This document shows, in pieces, positions 11,555 through 23,500 of a DNA stretch of 64,000 bases. A program made the position numbers and the translations under genes. The stretch lies in assembly GCA_023313575.1 (NCBI GenBank), contig JAJTTP010000007.1, positions 1,302,001 through 1,366,000 of the forward strand, written 5' to 3'. The number at the start of each line of letters is the position of its first letter. The stretch's first letter is position 1. Below the pieces are notes generated by a model. The model did not search any database and was not told where the DNA came from. It saw only the letters and a program-made list of their open reading frames with translations. The stretch comes from Eutypella sp. D-1 (lineage: Eukaryota > Ascomycota > Sordariomycetes > Xylariales > Diatrypaceae).

Positions 11555-12775
11555 ATGACGGCCCTCCGACACATCCACCTCCGCTCGTGGCCTGCGGCCA
11601 CGCCCCCGCGATTTCCTAGCTATGCGCTCGCGACGGCGGTGCAGACGGAGCTACAGCAACACCTATTAAGGTGGAAGGCAGAGCGCGCCGACGCGAGCCG
11701 CGACACATCACCGCCGCCCCCGACTCTCCTCACTTTCACCCCAGCGCCGACTTACACGCTAGGCCGCCGACAGACGGAGCCACTATCGGTGGCGGAGCTT
11801 GCCCGGTTGCAGCGCCCGCTGCGGCTGCGGTACCTTGGCCGACGCGATAGGAGCCGCGGTGCTCAACAAGCGGAGGAGGACTGGGCGCTCGCGCCAACCG
11901 TGACGCGCGCCCCGCGCGGTGGGCTCGCCACGTACCACGGCCCGGGACAGGTGGTATTCTGGCCCGTGGTGGACCTGCGGTCGCCGCTGCACGGGCGGGC
12001 CCTCAGCGTGCGCGACTATGCGTGTCTGCTCGAGCGGACCTCTATCGCAGCGCTCGCATCCCTACCAACTTCCACCGGCCCGTCGCCATCATCGCCAGGG
12101 TCCGGCGGGATTCGCGGGTTCACCACCTCGAATCCCGGGGTCTGGGTGCGGGGGAGCTCTATCCGCCCCTCCTTCTCCTCACCAGCACCCGCGTTATCGT
12201 TATCGGGGACCGTTGGGGAAAAGGGCGGGGAAGAGGAGGTGGTGGGGGAGGAGCATAAGATCGCCGCCCTGGGCGTGCACCTCCGCCGCCACGTCACGGG
12301 CCTCGGGGTCGCCATCAACGTTGGAATGCCGACATCGCGCGGCGATAACAGCAGCGACGACGACGAGTTGACAAATCCCTGGGCCCGCATTGATGCCTGC
12401 GGACTCGGCGACAAAGGCGTCACAAGTGTCGCCGCGGAGTTGGGCCTGCAGATCGACGATTCTGCCGGTGCTACCAGTGCCGGTGGGGGCAATGAAGTCA
12501 CGCATGAAATAGGGCTGTCGCTGTACGATGCCCTCACCACAGCATGGGCCCGCGAGTTTGCGGCGCGTCTGGGTCTCGATGGCGTTGCGAGCGGGGAAGC
12601 GGGCTTGTCACTGGAGGGAGGGCGGGAGCAGGATCGGCGGCGGGAGTGGGGGCCAGCCTTGGGCCTGAGCAGTCTTGAAACGGTGGAAGACGGTTACGTT
12701 ACGGCGGAACGCTGGACTTCCGGCGGCGGGGACGGCGGCCTCGGCGGAAACGGGGCGGAGGCCGTTCTGACTTGA
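11555..12775 (+). CDS. LIP2: Octanoyl-[acyl-carrier-protein]:protein N-octanoyltransferase (lipoyl synthesis, mitochondrial)
   Basis: This single-exon, 406-aa LipB/LIP2-family enzyme moves octanoyl groups from ACP to the lipoyl domains of mitochondrial dehydrogenases, the first step of lipoylation. The diagnostic motif RGGLATYHGPGQ is at about residues 121-132 (His128). The acyl-accepting lysine is in HKIAALGV (Lys235) and the catalytic cysteine in IDACGL (Cys282). The N-terminal segment is Arg/His-containing and lacks acidic residues up to about residue 32, compatible with import into mitochondria. Bacterial LipB is about 210 aa; the extra length comes from a linker before the RGG motif, a roughly 45-residue Ser/Pro/Gly/Glu insert between GVWVRG and KIAALGV, and a C-terminal extension of about 50 residues. 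The start is the first ATG of the frame. Confidence 0.92.
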   Translation: MTALRHIHLRSWPAATPPRFPSYALATAVQTELQQHLLRWKAERADASRDTSPPPPTLLTFTPAPTYTLGRRQTEPLSVAELARLQRPLRLRYLGRRDRSRGAQQAEEDWALAPTVTRAPRGGLATYHGPGQVVFWPVVDLRSPLHGRALSVRDYACLLERTSIAALASLPTSTGPSPSSPGSGGIRGFTTSNPGVWVRGSSIRPSFSSPAPALSLSGTVGEKGGEEEVVGEEHKIAALGVHLRRHVTGLGVAINVGMPTSRGDNSSDDDELTNPWARIDACGLGDKGVTSVAAELGLQIDDSAGATSAGGGNEVTHEIGLSLYDALTTAWAREFAARLGLDGVASGEAGLSLEGGREQDRRREWGPALGLSSLETVEDGYVTAERWTSGGGDGGLGGNGAEAVLT

Positions 12776-15654
12776 TCCACCCGCCCTTGGGGGTTTATAA
12801 AGCACAGAAAGCTGCTTACTGCACGGGTGCTATTCCCACGAATCATACCAAATTCCGCGTACATAGCGGGTACGCAGAGAGACATCTTCCTTTATATAAA
12901 GCGGAGCACCCCAGGACATCGCTCTTGATAGGAAATGGTCCCTTCTCACACTCCAACTCGCTCCTTCGCCCCCTCTTCCCGACCCTTTCCACCTTCTATT
13001 TACCCCATAACTCCCCCGACCCCCGCCTGCCCGCGCCAATTCTCTCCCGCCCTCCACCTAGCTACCCGCTTGCCTGATCATGTCATATCTACGACAGCTT
13101 TACTAGGTACAGAGAACAAATAATTCCTAGGCGTCGGTCTCGATAGGTCAACACTCGACCTTGCGCCTCCCCACACCTACTTCCTTATTTCCTCAATCCT
13201 GTATGCCGTTTATTTCATCCTGATTGATGCACGCGGGAGAACGAATAGGGGGCGGGCGAACTCTGGAGCCCGGGGTGGCTCATGAGCCCCTGAGCCAACA
13301 ATACGGCGGACCGCCCGGGATGCGAATGATTCCAGACCAGTCGGCCCGCTCTTCCCCTCCAAATGCCAGGCGCATTCAGCTAGTCCATCTCCTCTGGCTG
13401 GCTGGACTGTGGATCCCCCTATCAGTAAGCACCGCAACGCAACGCATCGCATCGCGATTCTTTCATCCCAGCGGTCCATAATGGGACATTGCATACCCAT
13501 GTAGCACATACGAGACGTACGTGCGTACATATATATCTATAATCTACATACGTATATGTGTATTGTATGCACGCACGCATCTTATGGCCACCGGGGTGCT
13601 ATATACCGACATGGTTACACGCGGGGTGCTCATCATGGGGTGCTTGCTTATATGCGCCTTTATTCGCTCCTGTCCGGCCCTTGCTTTGTTTACTCGGACG
13701 TATAGGTGTAGATGACTGCGTAATCGTAGGGAAGTTCCAGCTCACATTGACTTTGGGCCCTTTCCCATTGCGGGCTCGGAGGCACGAAGGGGCTCGTGAG
13801 GCCGCGGCCTCGGCCTCGACCTCGGTACCCTGCCTGCTTGTCTGCATAAATACACATACATAGGCGTCCGCACCCGTCTCCGCCGCCTGCGCAGTAACAT
13901 ACAGGTCAGATGACGAGAATAGGAAGGAGAACGGAGAAGCAAAGGAAGAGAGAGGAAGGAGAAAGACCCGTGCATGCATCCATACATACAGATACGTGCG
14001 TATCATGTTAAGGATCCATATGTACGGCTTGGTATGTATGTGTATGTGTGCGCGCGTCCGTATGTCTATGCGACCTATATAGTATTATGCCTACCTAACC
14101 ATGTGCCGCCGCACATCCGTGGCTACGCGCCTGATCTAACTTGCCCGCCCGCCTGCCTGCTTGCCGACGTGCATACAGGACCTCGGCGCCCTCTCATTAC
14201 TGATATGACCCCGGGGCGCTTGTGTGTCTGTGTATATATGCATATTGCCCGTCTCACTAAGTGGGCAGATCAATGGATGAAGATTGGGCTTGGGCTTCCC
14301 GCCTCACCCACTCTCTTTTCCCGTCTCTTCCTTCCTAGTACGTACGCAGGCAGGTATAGTCTAACCGAGCCGAGTATTATCGGAATCGACGGGCTCCTGA
14401 GACACAGTAAGAATCCGTTTCCGTACCCGTGTGGTGTGCGCCGTGGTGGCTCTTCTAACCCCACTCTTCTCTCCTTCCCCCTTTCACTTGATCGCAGGTT
14501 CGATCGATGGATCAAGGAGAGGGGGACAAGGAAAGAAACGAATAAAAGCCCATGCATTATGGACGGGGAATAGGGCTTTTCCAGAATATACCTCGTCTTC
14601 GTTTTGTGCTTCTTAGCTTCAGCGACTGTAAGATCGAGAAAAAGACCTCCGGACACTGCCCAAAAAGTACAACAAACGGTACGGTACGTGTGAAAGGGTA
14701 TTGGACCAACAAGTTTCAAAAGTAAGCACGTCGCACCGACTGTTTCTTTCAATCACTTACTTGTCCAACGATCCAACGACCAGCATTCCGACCTCGGTCG
14801 AATCCGAGTTCGGACACCTTCGGCGTCGGCGTCGGAGTCGGTGGGCAGCAGAGAAAGTTGGGAGCTGAATACCGCTTACCCTGTCTGCGCAGCGGCGTAG
14901 CACTTAACCAAACTTCACAACCCTACTAAAATACCAACTTGTGCCCGGAACCCAGCAAGTCGATCCCCATTATCCCTGTCCGTTCTATTCCGTACCTTAC
15001 ATACATTACTGTACATTACAACATACATAACTATTTCCCATGTTTGTAAGTGCTATTTTATACATTTTGTAAAATTTGCATAGTTATGTTCTAAAGTTAT
15101 CAGCTAGCGAGCTATACACCGTGTTATAAGTGCTTGAGAACCTAGGTATGAATAAAGTGTATAATTTGTATGGTTACACAAGCAACAAATCCATTACATC
15201 CGTATGCGTATAATTAGCGAGTGACTTCCTTGAATCGTACGCGGGTATGGAAAGAAAGAAAAAACATGTAGAATAGAAAGACAACTAGTCTAGGGCAGCT
15301 GGGTCCAAAGTTTCATATCCTGGGAGAAGGAGGGAAAACCGGGAGAAAGAGGAAGCAAGAAGAAAAAGGAATGGAACAAACCAAGACAACCTGATAAGAA
15401 TCTGACCTGTCACCTACATACGCGCATCTACCAGGTATGTATAGCCAGCCAATATACCTACACACAGACATACATACAATACATACGCTAACTTCTTACC
15501 AACTCGACCTGACTCGCCTCCAGTCCAGTCCGTACTCCAGGCCTCCTCCCCCTGCTGTCCCTAATACTTCCTTCGATTCATCCAGACACCATATCCATAC
15601 ACATGCCACTTAGGCACACTGTCCTTTACTTACCGCCTGCACTGCCTACATGTT

Positions 15655-15694
15655 TACCTACCTACCTACCTACCTACCTACCTACCTACCTACC
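15655..15694 (+). repeat. (CCTA)n microsatellite
   Basis: About ten perfect ACCT/CCTA tetranucleotides in tandem, the longest of many shorter runs of the same word in the window. Confidence 0.9.
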
Positions 15695-16038
15695 CAGGGC
15701 ATGGAACCCAACGATTACCCCGGACCTGCTGAAATATATTTTTCTTTCCGCAGAATGTCCTTCGGGATTGCCTTATAGAAATCTTCCTTTCCTTGTCGCT
15801 TCATGTGAGAGAAGTACCGAGTGCATAAATAGATAGTTAAACATATAGTAAAGTATAGAAAGAACATCATCTAACCGCCGTCCCCCGGGGTCGCCCTACG
15901 GCCGGATGTTTTGGGGTTTTTTTCCCTTCTGGATTAACCCGCCTTTTCTATTCGTTACCTAAAATCTGTCCGTTCCAACTTGCCGCTTTCTCGGGATTGT
16001 TCTCAGGCTGAGACATATGTAGCCAACTACGAAGTAGA

Positions 16039-16067
16039 GGTTTTTTTTTTGGAATAAAAAAAAACCA
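16039..16067. repeat. T10/A9 inverted repeat (hairpin)
   Basis: GG followed by ten T, a short GGAAT loop, then nine A followed by CC: an almost perfect 11-bp stem of mostly A:T pairs. It lies about 620 bp beyond the otubain stop. Function unknown. Confidence 0.6.
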
Positions 16068-16684
16068 AAAAACCCACGTCACTCGAGAAAAAACGGGACA
16101 TACAGTCGCTACCACAGGTTGGGGCTGGATGTGATCTGTTTTCGGGCTGGGGGAGTCATATTCCTCTGCGAAGTCTTATCATATGCTTCTTCACATCACA
16201 ACATTCCTGCACCTTTCTTTCTCCATCGTCTTTCTCTCCCTTCACCATGGCAATCCCACCCTGGGGGAAAAAGACAAAAACAACCGTGGTGCTCCAATTT
16301 TCCCTGCATACGCGCATAAACTCATTATCGTATCCCCTCCACACCAAACCGCCAAGCAGCCAACCCGCCTCGCCGGATTACCTAGTCCTCGCATTTGTCA
16401 AGTCAACCCGTAGAATGATGTTCGTCCATAGTTTCATCTCGCTTGCGAAAGCGTCCCAGCGGAGAGTCGTAATCAAATGAGAGAAAAAAAAAATACATTA
16501 GCAAATAGAGAATGCGAACGCGAATAATCCAGCAACGGTCGGTGGCCCCCACTGCGTTCTTAAACGGCTTTCCTGAAAAATGACAACGCCATGCTCGCGA
16601 ATAAAAGTTTGAGTCAGAATTGCCGCCCAGTACGAAGGGATGCAAAATAAACTCCATGAAAGCAAGACGCCTCTATCCCCTGGA

Positions 16685-19600
16685 TCACTTTTTCATGGCC
16701 GCATGATCGGTACTCCTTTTCCGGGGCCCTGACCTTCCCAGTGGCGGCTCCTCTGCGTCCGGCCGGTACATCTCAGGCTGGAAATTATTATTACTGTAAT
16801 GGGCAACATTAAAATGGCTGTTCTTGAATGTATTAGTCGTGAAGGCGGGTTCGTAACTCGCAGCATTCTCTGCCATTTCTGGCAGGTCGGGGAAGTTCCA
16901 TTTGCTGAATCGAAGAGGATGTGTATTCAGCGCCGGCGGTGGTTGCTGCGGCGGACTCGGTTGAGGGGGCGATACTGGTGCAGGCGTTTGCAGAGGATCT
17001 GCGAAAGGCTGAGGCATCCACGGCGATTGGGGCGAGGGGGCATATGCTGTCGACATTGGCGAAGAGACTGGGGGCTGTACCAATGGCGGGAGCCCGGAAG
17101 TCTCAAAAGTCGGAATCATTGCCAAGGCGTTCATGTCTAGCGTGGAGAAGGTCTGGAGCGAGGGAACTGCGCTTTGTATTTCCTGTTGATGCGAGAACGA
17201 GGAGACATTGTTGACCTGTACAGAAATGGGCGCAGACGGTGGCGGTGGAGGCTGCAGCACAGCGTCCCGATAGAGGATATCGTAGTGTCCTGGACGGTAC
17301 AGCAGATAGATGATTGGTCCCAAATCAGCCGGGCTCTGGCCGTTGGCCTCCTCTGGCATGCGATGCACGTTAACCTCGACCCCATCGCTACGGTCGAGGT
17401 ATGCAATCTCCAACACCATGTTTGCAGGCTTCAGGAGCACGTCTACCAGAACCTTGACACAAACGGCATCAATTTCCTGGTCGACAGGCATTACTGTCGT
17501 GTTGATATAGCTTTCCATGTCTACCGGCAAGTATGGCTGGAACTCGGTCTCATTACCCCTCAGCCAAGACGCGGCAAGAAAGCGCAAGTGGTAAATGATG
17601 CCCTGCGACGCTATCGCATCATTAAATTTGACCATTAGCGGCTGCATGCAATCCTGGCCGCTGGACATAGCGACCATGACTTGTTCGAACAGCTCAAACG
17701 TCTCGGAAATCATATCTTCGGATATGAACGGATCAATGCCCCCGATATTGGCGATGTAATCGTTGAGACCTCTCAGACGGGCTGATTCAGCTTGAACTTG
17801 AGCGATATCGCCACATCGCACCAGCGTCTCGAAGTATGCGAACCCAATTGCTGCAACGTAGGTTAGTAGTCAATACTTGGGGAACGCGCACTAATCGGCA
17901 TGATCGTCGGAGATGGCTTCCACTTCGGCAGTTGCGTGGATTGGGTGACATTTACGGCAAGGACCCAGACCAGGCGGTGAATAATGCGTGTCAGACATTG
18001 ACGGGGTTCGCTTCATGGTGGTATTATGGCTGAAATGAGGGACTGCGGGGTATGTGATCGGTGTAGGTAAAATCATGAGATACGGTGAATGCTATGTCAC
18101 CCGACAACAACCACCGAGAAAACGCTTCGACGCCGGCCCGGGTTAGGAGGCTTGCCTGCCGGCTTCCTCGACAGATAAGTAATAACATGGACTCACCTCG
18201 CCAGCCACAATTTCCGTCTCCCTGAATTGGCCGAAAGTGGGAATATGTCTGAGGCAATGCCTACCAGGTTACTGTTAATCACCGCAATAATGCGAAAGGG
18301 GACTCCTCATTATGGAACGTGGAGACAACTAACCAATGTCTTGGCAACGTAGGTGGGATCGGCCTTTGCATACTCCTGGGTTATCGCATGGCTCGTCGTC
18401 TTCTCACCAACCATTGGGCCCTGTTGAAGGTTATTGAATTGCACGTCTGAGTCGGTGGCTGTCAAATCACAGCTGAGTCATCGTCGCCAGTGCATTGAGG
18501 ACGGAGACATGATAGGAGGAGAAAATGGAAGAAAAAAAAAAGATCATGTGTGATGGGCTGAAAAAAAATCCACCGAAGCTTTTTTTCTAGATCTCCAGAA
18601 CATGAACGAATAAGCGAATGGGCCGTTTGCCTACCTCTAAGACTGGCTTGTAATCCCGAGCTGCAGCTTGTTGCTGGGCCATGTCGCCCGGCTGTGCCTG
18701 TTCCATCTTGACGTGCTGGCCCTGTTGTCGTTGCTGCTGCTGTTGGTGATGTCGTTGAAGCAACAGTTGCCGGTGTTGATGGAGATGTTGCTGTTGATGC
18801 GGGTGCGGGCGTGGGTGTGGGTGTGGGTGTGAGTGTGAGTGTGGGTGTGGATGCGGCGAATGTGGATATGCGTGTGGATGCGGTAGGTGTTGGTGGTGGT
18901 GGTGTTGGTGGGGCGAATGGTACTGGCTGTTAGTACTACGGGTGTCTTGAAAATGAGGTTCAGGAATGTGGGGCGGGCTACTACGATGATGTTGGTGTGG
19001 TTGAAGGTGAGCATCACTTCTTGGTAGAGGTGGTTGGTGTTGATGATGAGTAGAAATAGGAGAAAGAAGACGATTACTAGTAGGAGTAGTAGGAGTAGTA
19101 GGAGTAGTACAAATACTAGGAATAGCAGTAGTGGCGGCAGCAGTAGTAGAAGTAGTAGCAGTAGGAATGGCGTTGTTGTTTGCAGGTGCAAGGGGTGGGG
19201 GAGATGGAAGTGGCAATTGCTGTTGTTGTTGTTGTTGCTGCAGTTGCAGTTGCAGCCGAGGATGGGGATGAGGGTGAGGTTGACTTTGTGTTTGTGCTTC
19301 CAGTGTTTGAGGATTGTGAAATGCTCCCGGAGATGTGAAGAGAGATGCAGCAGCTGCTGCTGCGGTGGCGGCGGCAGCTGTTGTAGTAGAAGTAGTAGAA
19401 GGAATCGGTGTTATTGATGTCGTTGTTGAGCTGGCATTGGCATTGGCATTGGCACTGGCAATAGCGGCGGCGGCGGCGGCAGGACCGGCAGCACTAGAAG
19501 CAGCAGCTACCCCGATGCCTCCACCGTCAACTCCTCCGTTAGCAGCAACACACGCATTAATAAAAAGTTGACCCTGGCTTTGACCCAGCGGGGTGGGCGA

Positions 19601-19699
19601 GAAGGCGTATTCTGGTATTGCCGCGTTGGCTATGGTGACTCCATACGGTGGCCTCGTGAACTGAGACCGGGCGAACGGTGTCGGCTGCGGTTCGAACAT
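16685..19699 (-). CDS. Otubain-type ubiquitin thioesterase (peptidase C65) with low-complexity leader
   Basis: The exons on the minus strand are 19699-18635, 18420-18334, 18260-18197 and 17850-16685, giving 793 aa. The otubain domain begins around residue 348 (AARDYKPVLE), continues over exon 2 (GPMVGEKTTSHAITQEYA) and carries the catalytic GDGNCGWRAIGF in exons 3-4 (Asp399, Cys402). The C-terminal YRPGHYDILY supplies the catalytic His at about 594. Family members cleave Lys48-type ubiquitin chains. The exon-2 acceptor at CAACAG is chosen because only this one keeps frame with the GTAGGC donor. Residues 60-330 are extreme low complexity: Ala/Asn/Ser/Thr runs, poly-Gln, and alternating His-Pro and His-Ser pairs. 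The C-terminal 180 residues are Pro/Gln-rich and disordered. Animal otubains are about 270 aa. Confidence 0.9.
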
Positions 19700-20312
19700 G
19701 TCCCCCTCTTCTCTAGAGCAGTCCCTCTAGGGCTTCTTCGTCTTCTTCTGTATCCCAACCTGACCCCCAAATAATCGGGGACTTTCGGGTCATGAACCAG
19801 GAATTAGGGGGTTGGCAAGCGTAGGTACCTAACGCTATTGATAGATGGATCCAGGATACTATGATATTATAGTGGACAGTATAGTGGGCAAAGTAGTCAA
19901 TACCTAAATACTTAGGTATGTATGTACTATAAACATGCACGTAGGCGGATAGGCGGATAGGCAGATATATTCATGAATGGATGGATAGCAGGCACCTGGA
20001 TAGGTGTGTTAAAAAGGCTAAGAGACCACCAAAGTAGAGATCGATGAGGCCAGTTGGGTTGGTGGGCTGGCTTTCTGCACAGACTCCCAAGGTCGTTTGT
20101 ATGCGATTGTCCCGTCTCTGCCGTCTGGGTGCATATGTACGTCTCTGTACGGAAAGAGTATGTATGAGAAGTGACAGATGGGTTTCCTCTCCATCCAGGG
20201 TTTGATGAAATATTAAAATTCTGCCGAGACTTCCTTGCCTTTTCTAGCTTGACCCTACCTAACGTCCACACACTCAATTCAACAGGATGCAAATGCACAA
20301 GAGTAAATGAGT

Positions 20313-20505
20313 GGGGGAGGGAGAAGGGGGAAGGGGGGAAAGAATGGAAGGGAAGAGTTCCAAAGAAGAAAAGAGGGAGAAGGAGGAGAGAAAAAGTGAA
20401 AAGAAGGGAAAGGATGGAAGAGTGTCAAGTTATTAAAGAGACAGAGGAAGAGAGAGGAAATAAGAGAGAGGAAATAAGAGAGAAGAGAGAAGATGGAGGA
20501 GGTCC
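20313..20505 (+). repeat. Polypurine tract (about 190 nt, near-pure A/G)
   Basis: The + strand is almost all A and G, with only a few scattered pyrimidines, in GGA, GAGA and GGAAATAAGAGA units. Such tracts can form triplex DNA and slip during replication. It overlaps no gene. Confidence 0.75.
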
Positions 20506-23500
20506 GATCCAGAGATTTGGTAACGCGACAGTATACTTTTCTACAATAGACCGAAGACACCGGATGTTACCTATCATGGATGAAGGCAATGGGTACAGTA
20601 CGAAGGGTCGAAGAGGTTGGATGTACCACAAGACGGCTCGCGTCTTAAGTGGTTGGGTATTAAAGCAAGTGGTGAGGAAATAAACTAATACATTTTCTTA
20701 TATTGATTGTTCATGTACGGTGATGATGATGTACGGGAATGGGGAGACGGGATTGGGGCTGATGGAGAAAGAGGAGTAAGTAGGAGGAAGGATGGAGACC
20801 TACTGGAGATATAATGCAGATAGAGATTGGGCTATACGTACATACTTAGTTCATCATACCTCCCTACCTCCCCCTACCTACCTCGGCAGTAGCTCTGGAG
20901 GTAGCTGCGGCTATTCTTCGTAGTTATGTGATGGTGCTCATCTTCATAGGCTTAGTTAGGTGTGTGCTATAGAACCATACTTGTATGTATGTATTTATTT
21001 TGGATGAGTATACATGTACGTAGTTATCTGTAGATGGGTCTGCACCCTAATAGGTGCGCCCTTCGTCGCCCTCCCATTACCTGAAAAGGTCTTAAGTCTA
21101 AAACGTTTACTGTTGGCTGATAAGATATTACAAATACTTTGCATTGGTAAATACACGCCTATACGGTGCTTTAGTAGACTTCATAGAGTCCGAGGTCGTG
21201 CTATTCAAGTGTATGTTCACGTTGAAGGGACTACTAGGCCGCCACAGTGTATCCGAGTAAAAAGTCTCTAAGCTAACCTCACCTGGGGGTTAATAAGGTT
21301 AGAGGTATGGTTCCATAAAATGTACAGCAATACTAACTTCGAAAAGGATAAGCCATCCACGTTGTCTTACTTATAATTATCTACATGCTATTTTTGCTTA
21401 TAGGTGAGTGACACTTACTTGGCCATGACCTCGGGATGGTGTATGCCTGCATACATAACTTACATACCGTACTTAAGTATACATATTGGTATCTACAGCC
21501 TGCTTACAGAGAGGTATGGGTGTATGAACGCCCTGGTTACCCAGGTAGGCAATTACCTAGTCCCCAGCCAGTTAGCGGATTCAGATTGGGGTGGGAGCTT
21601 ACCTAGGTACCCAGAGACCGGGCACTCAGGTACATGTATGTACCTAAGTATGTAGTGTAGATCCTCCGCTTAATTAAGGGTTCTACCTTCGCACAGCATC
21701 GTCGAACTCCCCTCATCCCCTAACCACACCACGGTATGGATGCAGTACCTACATGGTAGGTAGACTGGCTGACTACCTAGGTAGGGACCTGGGTAGTTGG
21801 AATTTAGCCAGACTAAGAAACTCGCTAACGCCGGTTATTGAACCTCACGACGACATCGACATTACACTGCATAACGCCCCGTCACACGTCTGTGTGCGAT
21901 GCGATCTGCCAGGTTGTCAGGTAGGTAAGTAGGTAGGTTACTTACCTAAGTAGATAGACATTCGCCAATGCACCTCAGAATAACTATACGAAGTCTTAAT
22001 CGGCCGAGAAGATACATGGTATACCCGGCTTGATCTCTCCTCAACGGTTTGGTTACGTAGCAGTGCGTGGTTACGTGGTCACGATCGATATCACTCCAAA
22101 GTGGTCGTGGCCTTCACGAAGTTTACCTCCCAAAGTAGTCATCCAATATTCTCTGCATGGTGAATGCGTTTCTTGCGATTATCCAATGCCGGGGTTTTAT
22201 ACGAGCCATGTTGGCTGGCAGTGGACTCCCTATCTTAATTACATATGTGGACATATTTTGTCCTCGTGGTCCCGGTTCATCCCTTCGGCGACCGGCTCGT
22301 CACGGAAAAGGATGGGCGGTGATATATCTTGGGAGCCAGCTCTCGGACAATTCAAAACATAGGTCGATCACTCGTTCAGCTAGATCCCACCAATTTTTCC
22401 CTTCGCCGCCATCGCCTTCGCTTAAGCGCGGTATCGACAGGCTGATGGGTAAGGGTACATGCGATCGGAGGGGCACTTGGAGGGTGGTCAGCTTGTCCCC
22501 CAGCCCTCCTCACGAGACGGAGGCTTGGTGATTGCCCTGCCAGCTTTGGCTAGCACCGCTTATCGTAGTTGATCCATTATCATATTAGCTTCGCAACCTA
22601 CAACCACGCATAGTTCGTTGGATGTCCGACATGTTCATCTGATTGCTGTACCATCGACGTTCCCTCTTCGTCTAATCCAGCGGTCTGCCTACTAAATAGG
22701 TAGACTACTAATCACGACTCATCCTATTAGTGTATTATTGGCTTGTTGGGCTAGAATCCAACGGCTTTTATTAATACCTCCTGCCGAAGCGCGAGTCCGG
22801 GCAATTTGAGGTCATCGGACCCCCATTATCAGTGCAAAAGTCGATGGCTGGTGTTTATTCCTGGGCCATCGTCTCTAGCCATGATCACACTGCGTAGGTG
22901 GCATGCTGATAGTGAGAGGTCATTTATCCCACCCTGACTAGTTAAGAGCTAGCTGAGCCCGTGGCTATTTCCCTAGACGATAGTGGCATCAATATATGTG
23001 ATGTATCAGTGTATCCGCTATTGATTACGAAAGTAGCAGCCATTTAAATGGTCACAAAGAGCACGCCAACTCTCCCCGTCAGCAAGGCAGCGCCAGGGGG
23101 ATGTCATGGGGAAGAGACCCCAACCCATGCGACTGCGGGGACGATAACAAGCCACAGGGTACCACGGCATCACGGCGTAACACGAGTACAACGACTACGT
23201 AGGTGAGGAACATGGTCGGCCCCGGGGCTGGTCTTGGTTACAGCACATACGAGTTCGACATGCCTCGTAAAAGACACATGGCGTTTGGGCGATATTCTGA
23301 GACTTGTTCCTCAGGATGATCGTCCATCCGTCGTTGGCAAGGTGGCACGTAAAACGGGCGCGGTACTTGTTGTAACTCCACGGTCTTAGCTCTCTCTCGC
23401 CTTCGCTACGTACATGGAACGCTCCTATCTTCTGTGTTAATATTTCCCAGCAACAAGGACCGGGAGCCTCCGTTGTCACCGAGACCTAAGGTAACGAGTC

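Larger units (their letters stand above)
12776..16684. other. Intergenic, microsatellite-rich
   Basis: A 3.9-kb region between the lipoyltransferase (+) and otubain (-) stop codons. It holds alternating purine/pyrimidine runs (ACGTACGTGCGTACATATAT-type, around 13510-13590 and 13975-14100), a (CCTA)n array at 15655-15694 and a T10/A9 hairpin at 16039-16067. No coding segment with family features is seen. Confidence 0.55.

Noticed and set aside
12016..12540. 174-codon ORF antisense to the octanoyltransferase
   Set aside because: Low-complexity shadow frame; the opposite strand carries the conserved Lys and Cys motifs.
15655..15694. Possible CRISPR or telomeric array
   Set aside because: Plain (CCTA)n tetranucleotide run; no spacers, and not TTAGGG.
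18637..19417. Poly-Leu, poly-Thr and poly-Ser ORFs in other frames of the otubain leader
   Set aside because: Trinucleotide repeats give open frames in every register; only one frame joins the otubain core.
23195..23479. Cys-containing 94-codon minus-strand ORF
   Set aside because: Starts at GTG without a nearby ATG; no signal peptide, splice partner or recognised family.
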